NCBI GenBank assembly: GCA_018127085.1
Contig: CM030723.1
Span: 191,685 to 255,684 of the forward strand
From: Pneumocystis sp. 'macacae'
Lineage: Eukaryota; Ascomycota; Pneumocystomycetes; Pneumocystales; Pneumocystaceae
Direction: 5' to 3'
Length of the DNA stretch: 64,000 nt
How positions within the stretch are numbered: the first letter of the stretch is position 1; each line of letters starts with the position of its first letter. This document shows, in pieces, positions 50,341 to 62,676 of the stretch. The notes beneath the pieces were generated by a model, which was not told the DNA's origin, ran no database searches, and worked only from the letters and a program-made list of their open reading frames with translations. A program made the position numbers and the translations under genes.

Positions 50341-51114
50341 ATGCAATGGAACATATCAGATTCAAATTTCTTCTTAAAACCAATATTTTCAAAAGAATAT
50401 TTGACATTATTATCTAAAGCACTTGAACATCTTAAAAAAGCAGATTCCCGATTCCATATCTTATCAGAACGTTTTCCATGTAGACCGTTCTCGCCAGAAG
50501 GTCTTATGGAACCTATTAATCCATTTCAATCTTTATGTCGTGCTATTCTAAGTCAACAATTAAGCAATTCAGCATCAGAATCAGTATATCGAAAATTTAT
50601 AAAATTATTTTTTCCAGATAACATAGAACAACTTGAAGAAAAGGAAAGTAAATCATCTACTCCTAGAATTTCAGAATATGGAATCTTTCCTATGCCACAA
50701 GAAGTACGTGATATGTCATCAGAGAATTTACGTTTAGCTGGATGTTCTTTTAAAAAAGTAGAATATATAAAATCACTTGCAGACAGTTTTCTTTCTGGAG
50801 ATCTTTCAGCCGTTTTTTTTTCAAATACATCAGATGAAGAGATTATACAACGTCTTACTAGTATCAAAGGAATTGGTCTATGGTCTGCTGAGATGTTCCT
50901 TCTATTTTCATTAAAAAGAACAGATATTCTAAGTACTGGAGACTTAGGAATTCAAAAGGGTATGGCATTGATGAAAGGGAAAAATATATCAAAACCAAAT
51001 AAAGGAAAATGGAAATACATGAACTACGAAGAAATGATAGAAATGGCAGAGCCTTGGAGACCATATCGATCCATAGCATCGTGGTTTATGTGGGTAAGAA
51101 CAATAAATATTTAA
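50341..51114 (+). CDS. MAG1: DNA-3-methyladenine glycosylase, HhH-GPD type
   Basis: Base-excision repair enzyme that removes alkylated purines. It is 257 residues with no intron. The N-terminus has the AlkA/Mag1 pattern PINPFQSLCRAILSQQLSNSAS. The helix-hairpin-helix reads LTSIKGIGLWSAEMFLLFSL, and the catalytic Asp lies in the following STGDLGIQKGM. The C-terminal WRPYRSIASWFMW is the usual AlkA-superfamily ending. One of few intronless genes here. It is followed by a 190-base convergent spacer to QCR7. Confidence 0.9.
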   Translation: MQWNISDSNFFLKPIFSKEYLTLLSKALEHLKKADSRFHILSERFPCRPFSPEGLMEPINPFQSLCRAILSQQLSNSASESVYRKFIKLFFPDNIEQLEEKESKSSTPRISEYGIFPMPQEVRDMSSENLRLAGCSFKKVEYIKSLADSFLSGDLSAVFFSNTSDEEIIQRLTSIKGIGLWSAEMFLLFSLKRTDILSTGDLGIQKGMALMKGKNISKPNKGKWKYMNYEEMIEMAEPWRPYRSIASWFMWVRTINI

Positions 51115-51306
51115 ATACAAAAACTAACCCTCTAGCGCATAAAAAATACTACATTTACATAAAGAAACAAACAAATGCTAATTAGTTTTTTTTTTTCAAA
51201 ATGCACCATTATTCATTATATTCTCCAAATATCTCCAAATAAAAAATATTTAACCCTAATAAATTATTATACCAATCCATGTTATCTAAGATATCTCCTT
51301 TTTCAA

Positions 51307-51779
51307 TTAATGTTTTGGGTTTTTCTCTAGAACTAATGTATCTAAATCGTGTCTTTCATTTATTTCATTAACCACTTCTTGAAGAATAGGACTAATGTAT
51401 CGCGTATCCTAAAACATACTCAGTATAGAAGCACTTTTCGAAGGCATATGTTACTTCTTCTGCTTTCACCCACTGTTTTTCTGGTAAAAGTGTATGAGCT
51501 AATGAACATTGCGAAGCGACACGTAATCGATATGCGCGATCGTAACCTTCTAACTTTGGTAATCGTTTTAAAGCTATCTGCATTGCATCATTTTCTTCTG
51601 GAATAAGGTCATCATATCTAATATTGTATCAAAATAATTCAAAAAACTAAGAAAAAAACATACTTCAGCCCAATTTTTCTATATCCTGCAAGATTTACAT
51701 AGCCTTCTGCAATCGGGCGCAAAAAAGTTGCAAAAATCTTATATTTAAGTACAGTTTGGATAAGTGTTGGCGGTTGCAT
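51307..51779 (-). CDS. QCR7: cytochrome bc1 complex subunit 7
   Basis: Small matrix-side subunit of respiratory complex III (about 125 residues). Exon 1 (start 51777-51779) reads MQPPTLIQTVLKYKIF and LAGYRKIGLK. A GTATGT intron joins to YDDLIPEENDAMQIALKRLP. Then comes GYDRAYRLRVASQCSLAHTLLP (split here as GYDRAYRLRVAS, QCSLAHTLLP) and EKQWVKAEE. A second intron (donor GTAACA) joins to DTRYISPILQEVVNEI and ends NPKH at 51307. The order ALKRLP, YDR..R, S..HTLLP, QW and YL/YISP is diagnostic of QCR7/UQCRB. Three short exons make it easy to miss. Confidence 0.93.
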
Positions 51780-52020
51780 AACTTTTATTATTTTTTGAAG
51801 GATTTTTTTAGATTCTTTTTAGTTGAAGTTAATATCAAAAATGTTACTCGATAACCTTAACCTCATAAAACAAAAAAATAATATTTTTCTTTTTTTTAAA
51901 AAGCAATAAATCATTTCATATATAAAAAATCAAGATTTTCCATAAATAAAAGAATGAATTTATGGAAAAAAAGCGATAAAAACGAGCCATTTATTGAAGA
52001 GAAACGGCTTTAATATAAAA

Positions 52021-53223
52021 ATGGATTATCATTGGATAGGAAAAGAAGAATTTAACAAACGTATTAAAAAAATACCAGATGAAACACTAAATGCAGTTTC
52101 CGGTGCATTGTCAGGCGTTTTTTCAAGTATCGTAGTCTGCCCATTAGGTAAAGAAACATTTTATTTTCTGAAGAAACAGTGATACATTTTTAAATTAGAC
52201 GTAATCAAAACAAGGCTTCAATTAAGATTAAACACTTTAACAGTGGATAGAAATATACATGAATATCGAGGATTCTTTGGTATATATATATATATATTAT
52301 CATTATCAACAATAAATATTCAGATACACTTTCAAAAATTTGGAATGAAAATGGTATTCGAGGATTCTATAGAGGCCTTGGACCACTTATGATAGGATAT
52401 TTGCCGACATGGGCTATTTATTTTACTATATATGAGCGCTGTAAAATTGTTTATAGTCATTCTTATAACTCACAACGTTACCATTTCAGTTTCTTCTTAC
52501 TTTAATTAATATATAATTAGCTGGTAATCGAATTTTATGGATAGTAAATATGAAGTCAGCCATTACTGCGGGTGCTGCTTCAGCCATTTTGACAAACCCT
52601 ATTTGGATTATTAAAACTAGATTAATGAGTCAAAATTCTTATTCACACATATATTATCGAAATACTTTTGATGCGTTTCAAAAAATGTATAGATCTGAAG
52701 GAATTTTCTCATTTTATAAAGGACTAACACTATCCTTAATTGGCGTAACACATGTAGCTATTCAATTTCCTTTATACGAGCTTTTTAAAGATATTTTTTT
52801 TGTTGTTTCAAATTCAAATCAGTCACTATGTATTAAAGTTATCTTTTCTTCTCTCTTATCTAAAATGATTGCTAGTTCTATTACTTATCCTCATGAAGTA
52901 AAGTAATCAAGTATTTTGTATTTTTTTGATTTAATTAAGGTTATTCGCACGCGTATTCAAACCCAAAAACATCATAATGATTCTTCAAAAATTCAATATC
53001 GAGGAATATTCCATGCTTTTTGTCGAATATATAATGAGGAAGGATGGAAAAGTGTATTTATCTGAATATTTTGACGAATAGAATTTGAATATACTAGTTT
53101 TATTCAGGAATGGGCACAAATCTTTTTCGAGCTGTTCCTGCTTCTATAATTACTTTTTTAACATTCGAGTTAGTAAGTAGATGGCTATTTCAAATTAAAC
53201 ATTATAACAAGCATATTGATTAA
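52021..53223 (+). CDS. YIA6: mitochondrial carrier, NAD-transporter (Yia6) type
   Basis: Inner-membrane carrier (about 320 residues) that probably imports NAD+. All three Solcar repeats are rebuilt across introns. Repeat 1: AVSGALSGVFSSIVVCPLDVIKTRLQ (split here: AVSGALSGVF, SSIVVCPLDVIKTRLQ) and YRGFFDTLSKIWNENGIRGFYRGLGP. Repeat 2: ITAGAASAILTNPIWIIKTRLM with YRNTFDAFQKMYRSEG. Repeat 3: SSITYPHEVIRTRIQTQ and EEGWKS-FYSGMGTNLFRAVPAS. The PTWAIYF and NPIWIIKTRLM signatures fit the pyrimidine-nucleotide/NAD branch. The last intron must use acceptor ACTAG (not the nearer TTCAG) to give FYSGMGTN in frame. Start ATG at 52021; an earlier in-frame TTG is ignored. Substrate is inferred from family. 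Confidence 0.85.
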
Positions 53224-53585
53224 TATTTGATCTGTATTAAAATTTTAACATATTTTCAATTAAGTAAAACCTAATTATTTAATATTTATATAATTCTAGA
53301 ATATTATAATTTGATTTATATTCAGTAACACCAAAATTTGCAAGTTTTACAAATCATTATATATACCAAGAATAGAATAACTTTTATGGAGGCACAAATG
53401 ATGGTAGTTACAAAATATTAGAGTGCATTTTAAATGAATATTCTAAGATACGAGAAATTCTTAATTTTATTTTAAAATATAATCTATAAATTTTTAATAT
53501 TTCATTATTATATGACATCATAAATCCAAGACAGTATTTTTGATACCAGAAAACAGATTTAAAAATATTCATATTAATATCTTCA
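53224..53585. other. convergent intergenic region
   Basis: About 360 AT-rich bases between the carrier and kinase 3' ends. No feature is recognised. Confidence 0.5.
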
Positions 53586-55435
<1,850 letters not shown>

Positions 55436-56439
55436 TTAGACACCAGAAAAAAATCAATAGATAAAACTATTTCCTAATACTTTATATTAGTTGTACATAC
55501 ACTTTAAAAATTCTACATGCTTATATTCGTTTTTAATAGATAAAATGGATGATCTTGAATTTTCATCGTAGGCTCTTTTATGGGAAAACCTCAAAAGACA
55601 AGCAAAAATTTGAATTTTTTTTTTCAAACAAAAGTTATAAATTCAATATTCAACTTTATTTTATGATCAAAATACACATATTCTATAGATTTTAAATACT
55701 CATTAATAAATATATCCAAAATAAAAACTTCGATTCAATAACGTGCCTTCCATGTATTATTTGAAGCATTAAAAAAAAACTCTTACAGTTGCAATTATAA
55801 GAATTCAAAGCAGAAATCTTAATAATTTTCCCCCAAAATATACAATTATAATCATCAATTAATTTTTTTTCATAAATTAGTATATATTACATATATTATA
55901 AAAAATCATAATATCCAAAACCTCCAAATCAATTATTATTATTAAAAGTAGCCAAAGATATGATATTCAACAAAATGTTGTATTAAAACCACTATGTAAA
56001 ATATTATAGTATTATAGTATATATATAATATGTATAATATATATAATATTTACAAGATATATTGAAACCTTGAATGTGAAAAAACTATTTTACCATAACA
56101 CAACTTTATACAACAAACGTAAACGTTAAACAGTCCCTCTTAAACCATAATGGACAAACTAAATCAAAAATATTAGATTAGCCTCAATTCCCCTTTCAAC
56201 GTATATTATAAAATAATATAATCAAAATATTTAATAATATATGAATAAAACAAAATTTCTAAAACCAGTATTGCAGATGGAAATTAAAAAGTCCAAAGTG
56301 TTCAGAAGAGTCAACTTTCAATCCAGTATATACATTCAGCTTAATAAAGACCAGAACATATTCTTGGACCATATATACCGATATAATAGAAATGCAACAC
56401 TTAAAAAGGACAGACACAACATATAAGGACAACTACATA
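55436..56439. other. intergenic region upstream of the kinase
   Basis: About 1 kb between the kinase start and the ARO2 stop. AT-rich, with an imperfect TATTATAG / TATATAAT microsatellite at about 56,001-56,050. A 61-codon plus-strand frame (56241-56426) is Lys/Asn-rich and has no recognisable family. Confidence 0.45.
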
Positions 56440-58238
56440 TTAAAGTATCCTTGCATCTATTAAAGGCAAAAAGCCCCGAGCAGTCTGTCGAGACAACTGA
56501 ATCATAAGCGCACTTTAATAAAACGTTAGCACCTAAAAATCAAAATATACAAAAACTTACTCCATAATAACCAATGCAGTCATTGATTCGACAATAGGCA
56601 CTGCACGAGGCACAACATTTGGATCGTGTCGCCCTATAAGAATTCTTTAAATATATTAACCATTTCATAAACGAAATCCATACCCTGAATTTCAAGAACG
56701 CCCTCAACACCATCATACATTGCGGTTACCTGTGGCTTTCTAATACTTGCCGGCGGCTTAAATGCAACCTTAAAAAAAAGATGTTCTCCATTTGAAATAC
56801 CACCCAAAATTCCCCCTGAATTATTCGTAACCGTCCGTAATGCCGTCCGTGGAGGCACTACTGTTGCCCCTTGCTGCTGAACCCGCTGCCCCAGAACATA
56901 CATATCATTATGTTTTGACCCCGATACTTCTGCTCCCTTAAATCCAGAGCCAATTTCAAAACCTCTAGTCGATGGAATTGAAAGCATTGCATGTGCAAGC
57001 TTGGCTTCAAGCTTATCAAAGCATGGTTCGCCCAAGCCTACTGGAAGATTCCTGACAACACATGTAATTGTCCCTCCAACAGAATCCCCACTCTGTCGAG
57101 CCCGTTCCACACGCTTCACCATCTTCGCACTTGCAACTGCATCCGGACACCGTACCAGTGATCCATCTACTTGCTCCCGTGTCACCCCCGCCAAAAACGA
57201 TAGAAATTCTGCCCTTACAACTTCATCCTCTTCTGATTCATCTTCATCCGACAGATCTTTCTCCTTCTCTAAATTATCTTGGACATTTTTCAGTACATCT
57301 TTATAAACGTTTTTATCCTCAGCACTCTCCCCTAAATGCATTATCCGTTCTGTCTTAAGCTGCACATCCAGCTGCCCCTGGCGCTCTAATCTCTGTTGCT
57401 CCCGCCAGACCTGTCGCTGCACAGCCCTTGGCTCCATATGGACCCGTCCAATAGACGAGACAAACGCTACAATTTCAATCCCACAAACTTCCCGAAGATA
57501 TTTGTCTGCAATTGCCCCAGCTGCCACACGTGCTGCAGTCTCCCGTGCACTGCTACGTCCTCCCCCACTACTTGCATGACATCCATATTTGCACAAATAT
57601 ACCAAATCAGCATGTCCTGGCCGAGGATATCTGCATGCTGCCATATACTCATATTTTCTTACATCCTCATTACGTATCCTTAGTGCTATTGGTGTCCCCA
57701 GTGTTATACCCCCTTCTACACCAGATTCAATCTCTACAAGGTCCTGTTCTGAGCGCTACATGCCTGTCAGCACTCGGTATTGCATCACACCTCATCCAAA
57801 CGTCATCACAATCATCACAAGCCTACTAACAAATAAAACCAGGCAAATCAGGCGAAACCAGGCAAAAACCAAGCAAAAATAAACAAAACCAAAGACTCAA
57901 ACAAGACCATGCAGAGCCACAAAACTATCCAATGCCCAAAAACTAAGCAAATTCGTGCAAAACTGCACAAACTCAAGCAAACTCGCCAGCACCAGCCCAC
58001 TATAGATCCTAGTGCCCGCTGCCTGTGGCTATTTCCAGCCACCCATACCCAGTCCGTGTCCGAGTCTTACCTGAGTTGCAAGCCGGGACTGTCCCGGACG
58101 TCGTCGTCTAAGCTGTTCCTGGATATCCCCCACCGAGAGCGCTAATCCTGGCGGTACACCGTCAACAATACAGCCCACTGAGCATCCGTGGGATTCTCCA
58201 TATGTGCTTACACGGAAAAGCACCCCAAATGTCGACAT
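56440..58238 (-). CDS. ARO2: chorismate synthase
   Basis: Last enzyme of the shikimate pathway: EPSP to chorismate, using reduced FMN (fungal forms also reduce flavin). The start is [20 protein letters not shown] (58236-58238). A slightly upstream in-frame Met is less like the family. Signature 1 is [19 protein letters not shown], signature 2 [20 protein letters not shown], signature 3 [16 protein letters not shown]. Also [20 protein letters not shown]. An acidic insert ([10 protein letters not shown]) precedes [15 protein letters not shown], as in other fungi. The first intron is unusually long, 315 nt (57756-58070), and is placed between LATQ and [12 protein letters not shown]. The last intron (GTAAGT donor, GCTAAC branch-like site, TAAAG acceptor) gives [17 protein letters not shown]. 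The 5' half lies in GC-rich island 2. Confidence 0.94.
57756..58070 (-). other. 315-nt intron of ARO2
   Basis: Phase-0 intron between conserved LATQ and RSEQD blocks, donor GTAAGA and acceptor ATGTAG. It holds CAAA-rich quasi-repeats (AAACCAGGCAAA, AACCAAGCAAA and similar near 57,836-57,980) unlike the AT-rich introns elsewhere. It is about seven times the usual intron length in this window. Confidence 0.75.
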
Positions 58239-58261
58239 CCCATCCACTGTCCCAATCACTC

Positions 58262-59024
58262 AGACCATATATGCGTCCAAAGGCCTCCAAAAACCCTATA
58301 TGCGTCTAATACTACACCTCCTCATGCATATACCCCCATATATGTCCCACCAATATACGCTGTGCACTATATGCGTATATATACGTAAAACCAGCGTATG
58401 TATGCACCCTATACACGTATATATGCATACATATGTGTCCAATCAGCATGTGTATATGTTAAATCAGTGCATATAGGGACAGACATGGCCAGCAACCCTG
58501 CGTACCAATGCTCTGCAACACCCTATCACACCAATCAGTGGTCTATGCGTCTAAACACATGGTATATGCCCGAAGCACCACTTATATGCCCCGAAATACC
58601 GTCTATATGCGCCCCAATTCCACCAGTTGCCCCTCTCCCCCAAGACGGCATGGATGCACTCCCCCAGCCTTTGCCTTCGTCTAAGCAGTGCGGAGTGCGC
58701 ACGGGACGGCACTCGCCAGCGTGCGTGGCGTTTTGGCGCTTCACTGGAAAACGCTTAGCCGCGGACACTCGATAGACGGAAACGGAGAATACACGGCACG
58801 GAAAAGGTTGTCACGGCTCCCGCTGAGCCAAGCACGGTTGGATTGCGAAGGAACGGCACCGTCCTACAGACGAGTGGCGAAGATTAGTGTAAATTTGGGG
58901 GAGACAAGGCGAAGCAAAAACAGGAATCGAGTGCAAATAAAGAGTGCATACAAAGCGCATATACTACGCATATAGCACGCATACACAGAAGATACAGGCA
59001 ATATACCAAGTGTCTGGTGCATAT
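58262..59024. promoter_or_regulatory. ATATGC motif cluster in the ARO2/CSL divergent promoter
   Basis: The 1.05-kb spacer between ARO2 (58238) and CSL (59284) has no convincing gene. About a dozen ATATGC/GCATAT hexamers fall here on both strands by eye, including TATATGCG four times (near 58266, 58297, 58369 and 58611) and TATGCGTATAT at 58370-58380. ACGGCAC-type repeats follow at 58,700-58,865. Many short open frames on both strands are non-conserved. Confidence 0.5.
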
Positions 59025-59283
59025 AACGGCAGAACAGGCATTTTCTGCACACCTCTAGTGGCTTGGCGCACAAAGACTCGTAAAGACTCGTATGAGATAC
59101 AGGTGCCCAATATAGACGAGCACTGCAATAGACACTGTACGAGCCATTACAAGACATTTAGAGGCACAATACAAGAGAGAGTAGGGGTAAAGCGCTTGAT
59201 ATTGTTTTGGAACAGATAATTTGGAGCTTGGTGACTCTAAACAAAACGGCAAAAGAAGCCAGACAGGCACACAAGCCGGGAAA

Positions 59284-62200
59284 ATGCGTACACCTCAGAT
59301 TGAAGCACCAGTAACAGGGACAACATGTGGGTTTTGTGAGGGATACAACCGGACGGAGTGTGAGCCAGTACCTCGGAATGCATGTACGCTGCAGCCACTG
59401 CCGTCGCCACCACGGGACGATGCAGCAGCAGCAAACTTCAAGATGCAAACATGCCGACAGAGTTCTCATGCAGTACCCGGGCAGGAACATTCCGGGGATA
59501 GATGTGACAGGCATGTGCACGGGGTACACGGGGTGCCTCTAATGCATGAGACACAGGAACTGGATTTTCGAAAAACACCGGTCCTGTACTCAGGAACAGG
59601 ACAGGAGATGTATCCAGGAGGAGATGCGGGATTGATAGGAGTTTCTGATACATTTGAATATTTGCATTGTTTGCCGACACCCACAACACTAGGGTCGACC
59701 CACTGGACATACCCAGAATACGGGTATGACAAAATTGCAGGGTATTCGGGAGTACCTTTGCAGCAGATGATGTTTCCAGAGTATCCAGGACTTGTTCATG
59801 CATATAGAGAAGGTATGGGGATGGAGGGCCTGGGGATGGGAAATAAGGAATATGGATATATGGCATATAAGATGCCGGCGGGCATGTTTACTCCAGGACT
59901 GGTTCCTATGTATGATGGAACAATGGGGGGATCAGCAGGGATTCATGGGATGGGGGGAGTTTGTGGGTCGCCGTTTCGTATGGGAACGACTCTCTATGGA
60001 GAGCCGGCACCATACAGTCCAGTACTAAACAGTCCGCTAGAAATGCCGGGGATGGGTGATTTGCCGTATGATCATTCACTGCATCATCAATTTAAGGAGC
60101 ATGGAGGAGAGATGTGTTTTAATGGGGTGGTGAATGAGGAAAGTTACAGTCCGGGACTGCATCCGGCAACAGGAGGGCAGCGGAAGTGTTATAAAATGCG
60201 TACGGGGAGCCCAATAGGTCATTCTGTGAAGAAAACAGGGGATTCATTGGCAGTGAGACGGGGAAAACCGATAAGTTCACTGGTAAAGTCATATGCTCCA
60301 TTGCCTGAATCTGCATTAAGGTACAATATATGTTTACATCACTACTGAGTCTCAACATGGATATAGATGCATTGTGGATGATTATCTTTCACTAAGTCCA
60401 TCAGAACTGCAGAAACAAAAATATTCGGTAATGATTTACACGAGCAAAGTAGCACAAAAGAGTTATGGGGCGGAGAAAAGGTATGTGTATTCAGGAATGG
60501 GGAGTCTGCTTATATCATATGACAGGTATCTTTGTCCTCCTCCGTATCTTCGACTTCTTGGATCGAAATGGTTCGAAAACTATTCACAAGACGTTCATTC
60601 CATGGATTCGGTCTTTTCACGGACTGGTCAAAATGAGCACCCGTATTCTCTTGACATAGGTACTCGTGGACTCGAATCATTTATGGATATTCATGTCACG
60701 TCATTGCTCCTGGACGTAGAGGAAAGTTTTAGTGTTTCGTCAATGGATTGTTATTGCTGCGATGGGAATATCTTTAGACCTGGTATCGGGAAAACACAAC
60801 CCATCTGGGGAAAAACACATCTTAGGACAATGTATATTTCTGATCGTAAAGAGAAAATACGTTCTACGTGTTTGAAAGTGCAGTTACATAGGAAAAACAA
60901 AGAATCGTTTAATTTCGCTCAATTCCAGTCTTCTCCTATATGTATCATATCAAAAGCGCCTCAGAAAAAAACAAGCAGTAAAAATAATGACAGTACGGAT
61001 CTTTTTTCTTTTCCATTGAAGCTTACGATTTTTGCAGTGTTGATTTACCATGGAAGTATGATTGCTTTATTTAATCGTTCTAAAGCCCAAACCAATCGTA
61101 TTCGGTTTCTCGGGTCGTCATCTGCGAATTCTGTTATAACAAACAATGTTTTATCAGGAATGAGAGGTCGTTATGATACAGACTTGAATTCCCAACATAC
61201 CTATTTAACAGCAAATTCACAATCATGGGAGCCATTTCAAATATGGTCACTGGATTTGTTTGTTAACCCGACATTTTCTAGCAGCTCTGCTCAAAACACA
61301 AGCTTGATTCGCTTTAATCAAGTGGTCGTTTTACAGTGTTCCACAACAGGATTGTTGACCACACCATTGATTATTCGTCGAGTTGATGGCCGAAATACCG
61401 TTATTAAAACACAAGAGATCATAAAAAACACTGACTATAAAGCTGGAGCGGAAAATAATGAGCCTGTTAATTCATTACAAAAAGTAGCGTTTCAAATTTA
61501 TAACGAGGATTCTAACTTGTCGTCTGACATATACCTTACACACCAAGACGAAAGTATTGTTATGCAGCCTGCACGGGTTTCAGAAGATGGGACAGGTTTG
61601 GCATTTTCCGATTTCGATCCATCTTCCAGAATGTCTATTCAGAATTCTTTATGGGAGATGTCTAATACTAATTCGCATCTTGATACCTTTTTCCCTCAAA
61701 AAGATTTATTGGATAATGCCTATAATAGACTATTTTCTTATCATGATTTTATGCAAAAATTTGGCCGACACAAAACTGATACTTTAAACAGTACTATAGT
61801 TCAGGACATTCAACACAAACATAGTCCTTTATACATAAATCCTATGTCTTGCCAAAGCTCTCCGGGCGATAAGAATAGCTCAAATTCCGCAGAAGATATA
61901 ATTGAAAGTACTAAGAATGTATTAGAAAATGCAGTATGGAATATTATAGGAATATGTAAGATATTTAACGTTTATTCAATACAAATTTGCTAACAACTTG
62001 AATAGCATTATCTGAATCATCTTTTTATATTTCTCCTAAATCTAAAATTAATGCAGTTGGTCTTGTTCCAATCATTAAAGAAGTCAAATATCTTTCCGTA
62101 AATATTATCCAAATCATTGGTCAACACATCACTCAATCATATTCCGTGTGGATTAGTGGCAAGCCATGTAGGATATTCCGGTTTTCAGTATTTTTTGCAG

Positions 62201-62325
62201 ATGATAATTCAAAATTCGTTGATTTGCAATGTATTTTGCATCCTCAAATTTTACCACAGGGTCCGAATTATATACTTTTGGTTCGAAATGATGGTGTTAT
62301 TTTTGATTCAGGAAAACATTTATAA
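59284..62325 (+). CDS. CSL (CBF1/Su(H)/Lag-1) family transcription factor
   Basis: Fungal CSL DNA-binding regulator (Cbf11/Cbf12 relative). The first ATG in frame is 59284 (MRTPQIEAP). A Gly/Met/Pro/Tyr-rich N-terminal region of about 340 residues follows, encoded in the GC island. After an intron at LR-CIVDDYLSLS comes the LAG1/RHR-N region VMIYTSKVAQKSYGAEKR, with a 45-nt intron before YLCPPPYLRLLGSKW. The beta-trefoil domain has IISKAPQKKTSSK, IALFNRSKAQTNRIRFL, WEPFQIW and VVVLQCSTTGLLTTPLIIRR. Then LQKVAFQIYNED. The last exon (after a GTAAGA intron) is the C-terminal Ig-like/TIG domain ending FDSGKHL at 62323-62325. Two frame breaks at introns near 60.48 and 61.96 kb are resolved cleanly. 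Which fungal CSL class it belongs to is unclear; the long N-terminus suggests the Cbf12 side. Confidence 0.9.
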
Positions 62326-62676
62326 TCGATATGATTTTTGGAATATCTCATTGATTTTTTGTTTAATGATTCCTAATAATCGCCACATTTACACTAGTCA
62401 TTAATACTTTATTTTTAATAGGTTTGTATATTATTACGACTTTTAGTTATATGTAATGAAATTTATTATTTATAAAATTGATAATATTCGGGTATTTTAC
62501 TAGTTTTTTACAAATTGTTGAACATATGCTCTATTAATTATAATTTAAAAGATTTCTTTAATAAAATAATTCAATCTTTTTTTGCTTTAGTCTTTAAGTC
62601 GTTCAATATTAAATATTTCGGAATTTTTGTAGCTTTTGACATGTACTAATAAAGAAATCACTCAATTAAAGGTTAA
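62326..62676. other. intergenic region, CSL / SPF45-like
   Basis: About 350 AT-rich bases between two genes on the same strand, carrying the CSL 3' end and SPF45-like promoter. No other feature is seen. Confidence 0.5.

Larger units (their letters stand above)
56640..60400. other. GC-rich island 2 with strand-switching skew
   Basis: GC content rises within ARO2, peaks across the divergent promoter and declines within the CSL gene. The top strand is C-rich over ARO2 (minus gene) and G-rich over the CSL 5' exon (plus gene), the same design as island 1 but milder. Confidence 0.75.

Noticed and set aside
56241..56426. 61-codon plus-strand frame
   Set aside because: No family, no splice support, in an AT-rich spacer.
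57001..57882. Plus-strand frames antisense to ARO2
   Set aside because: No conserved motif; ARO2 signatures are on the other strand.
58398..59157. Short frames on both strands in the ARO2/CSL spacer
   Set aside because: Composition follows the ATATGC cluster; no start context, splice logic or family.
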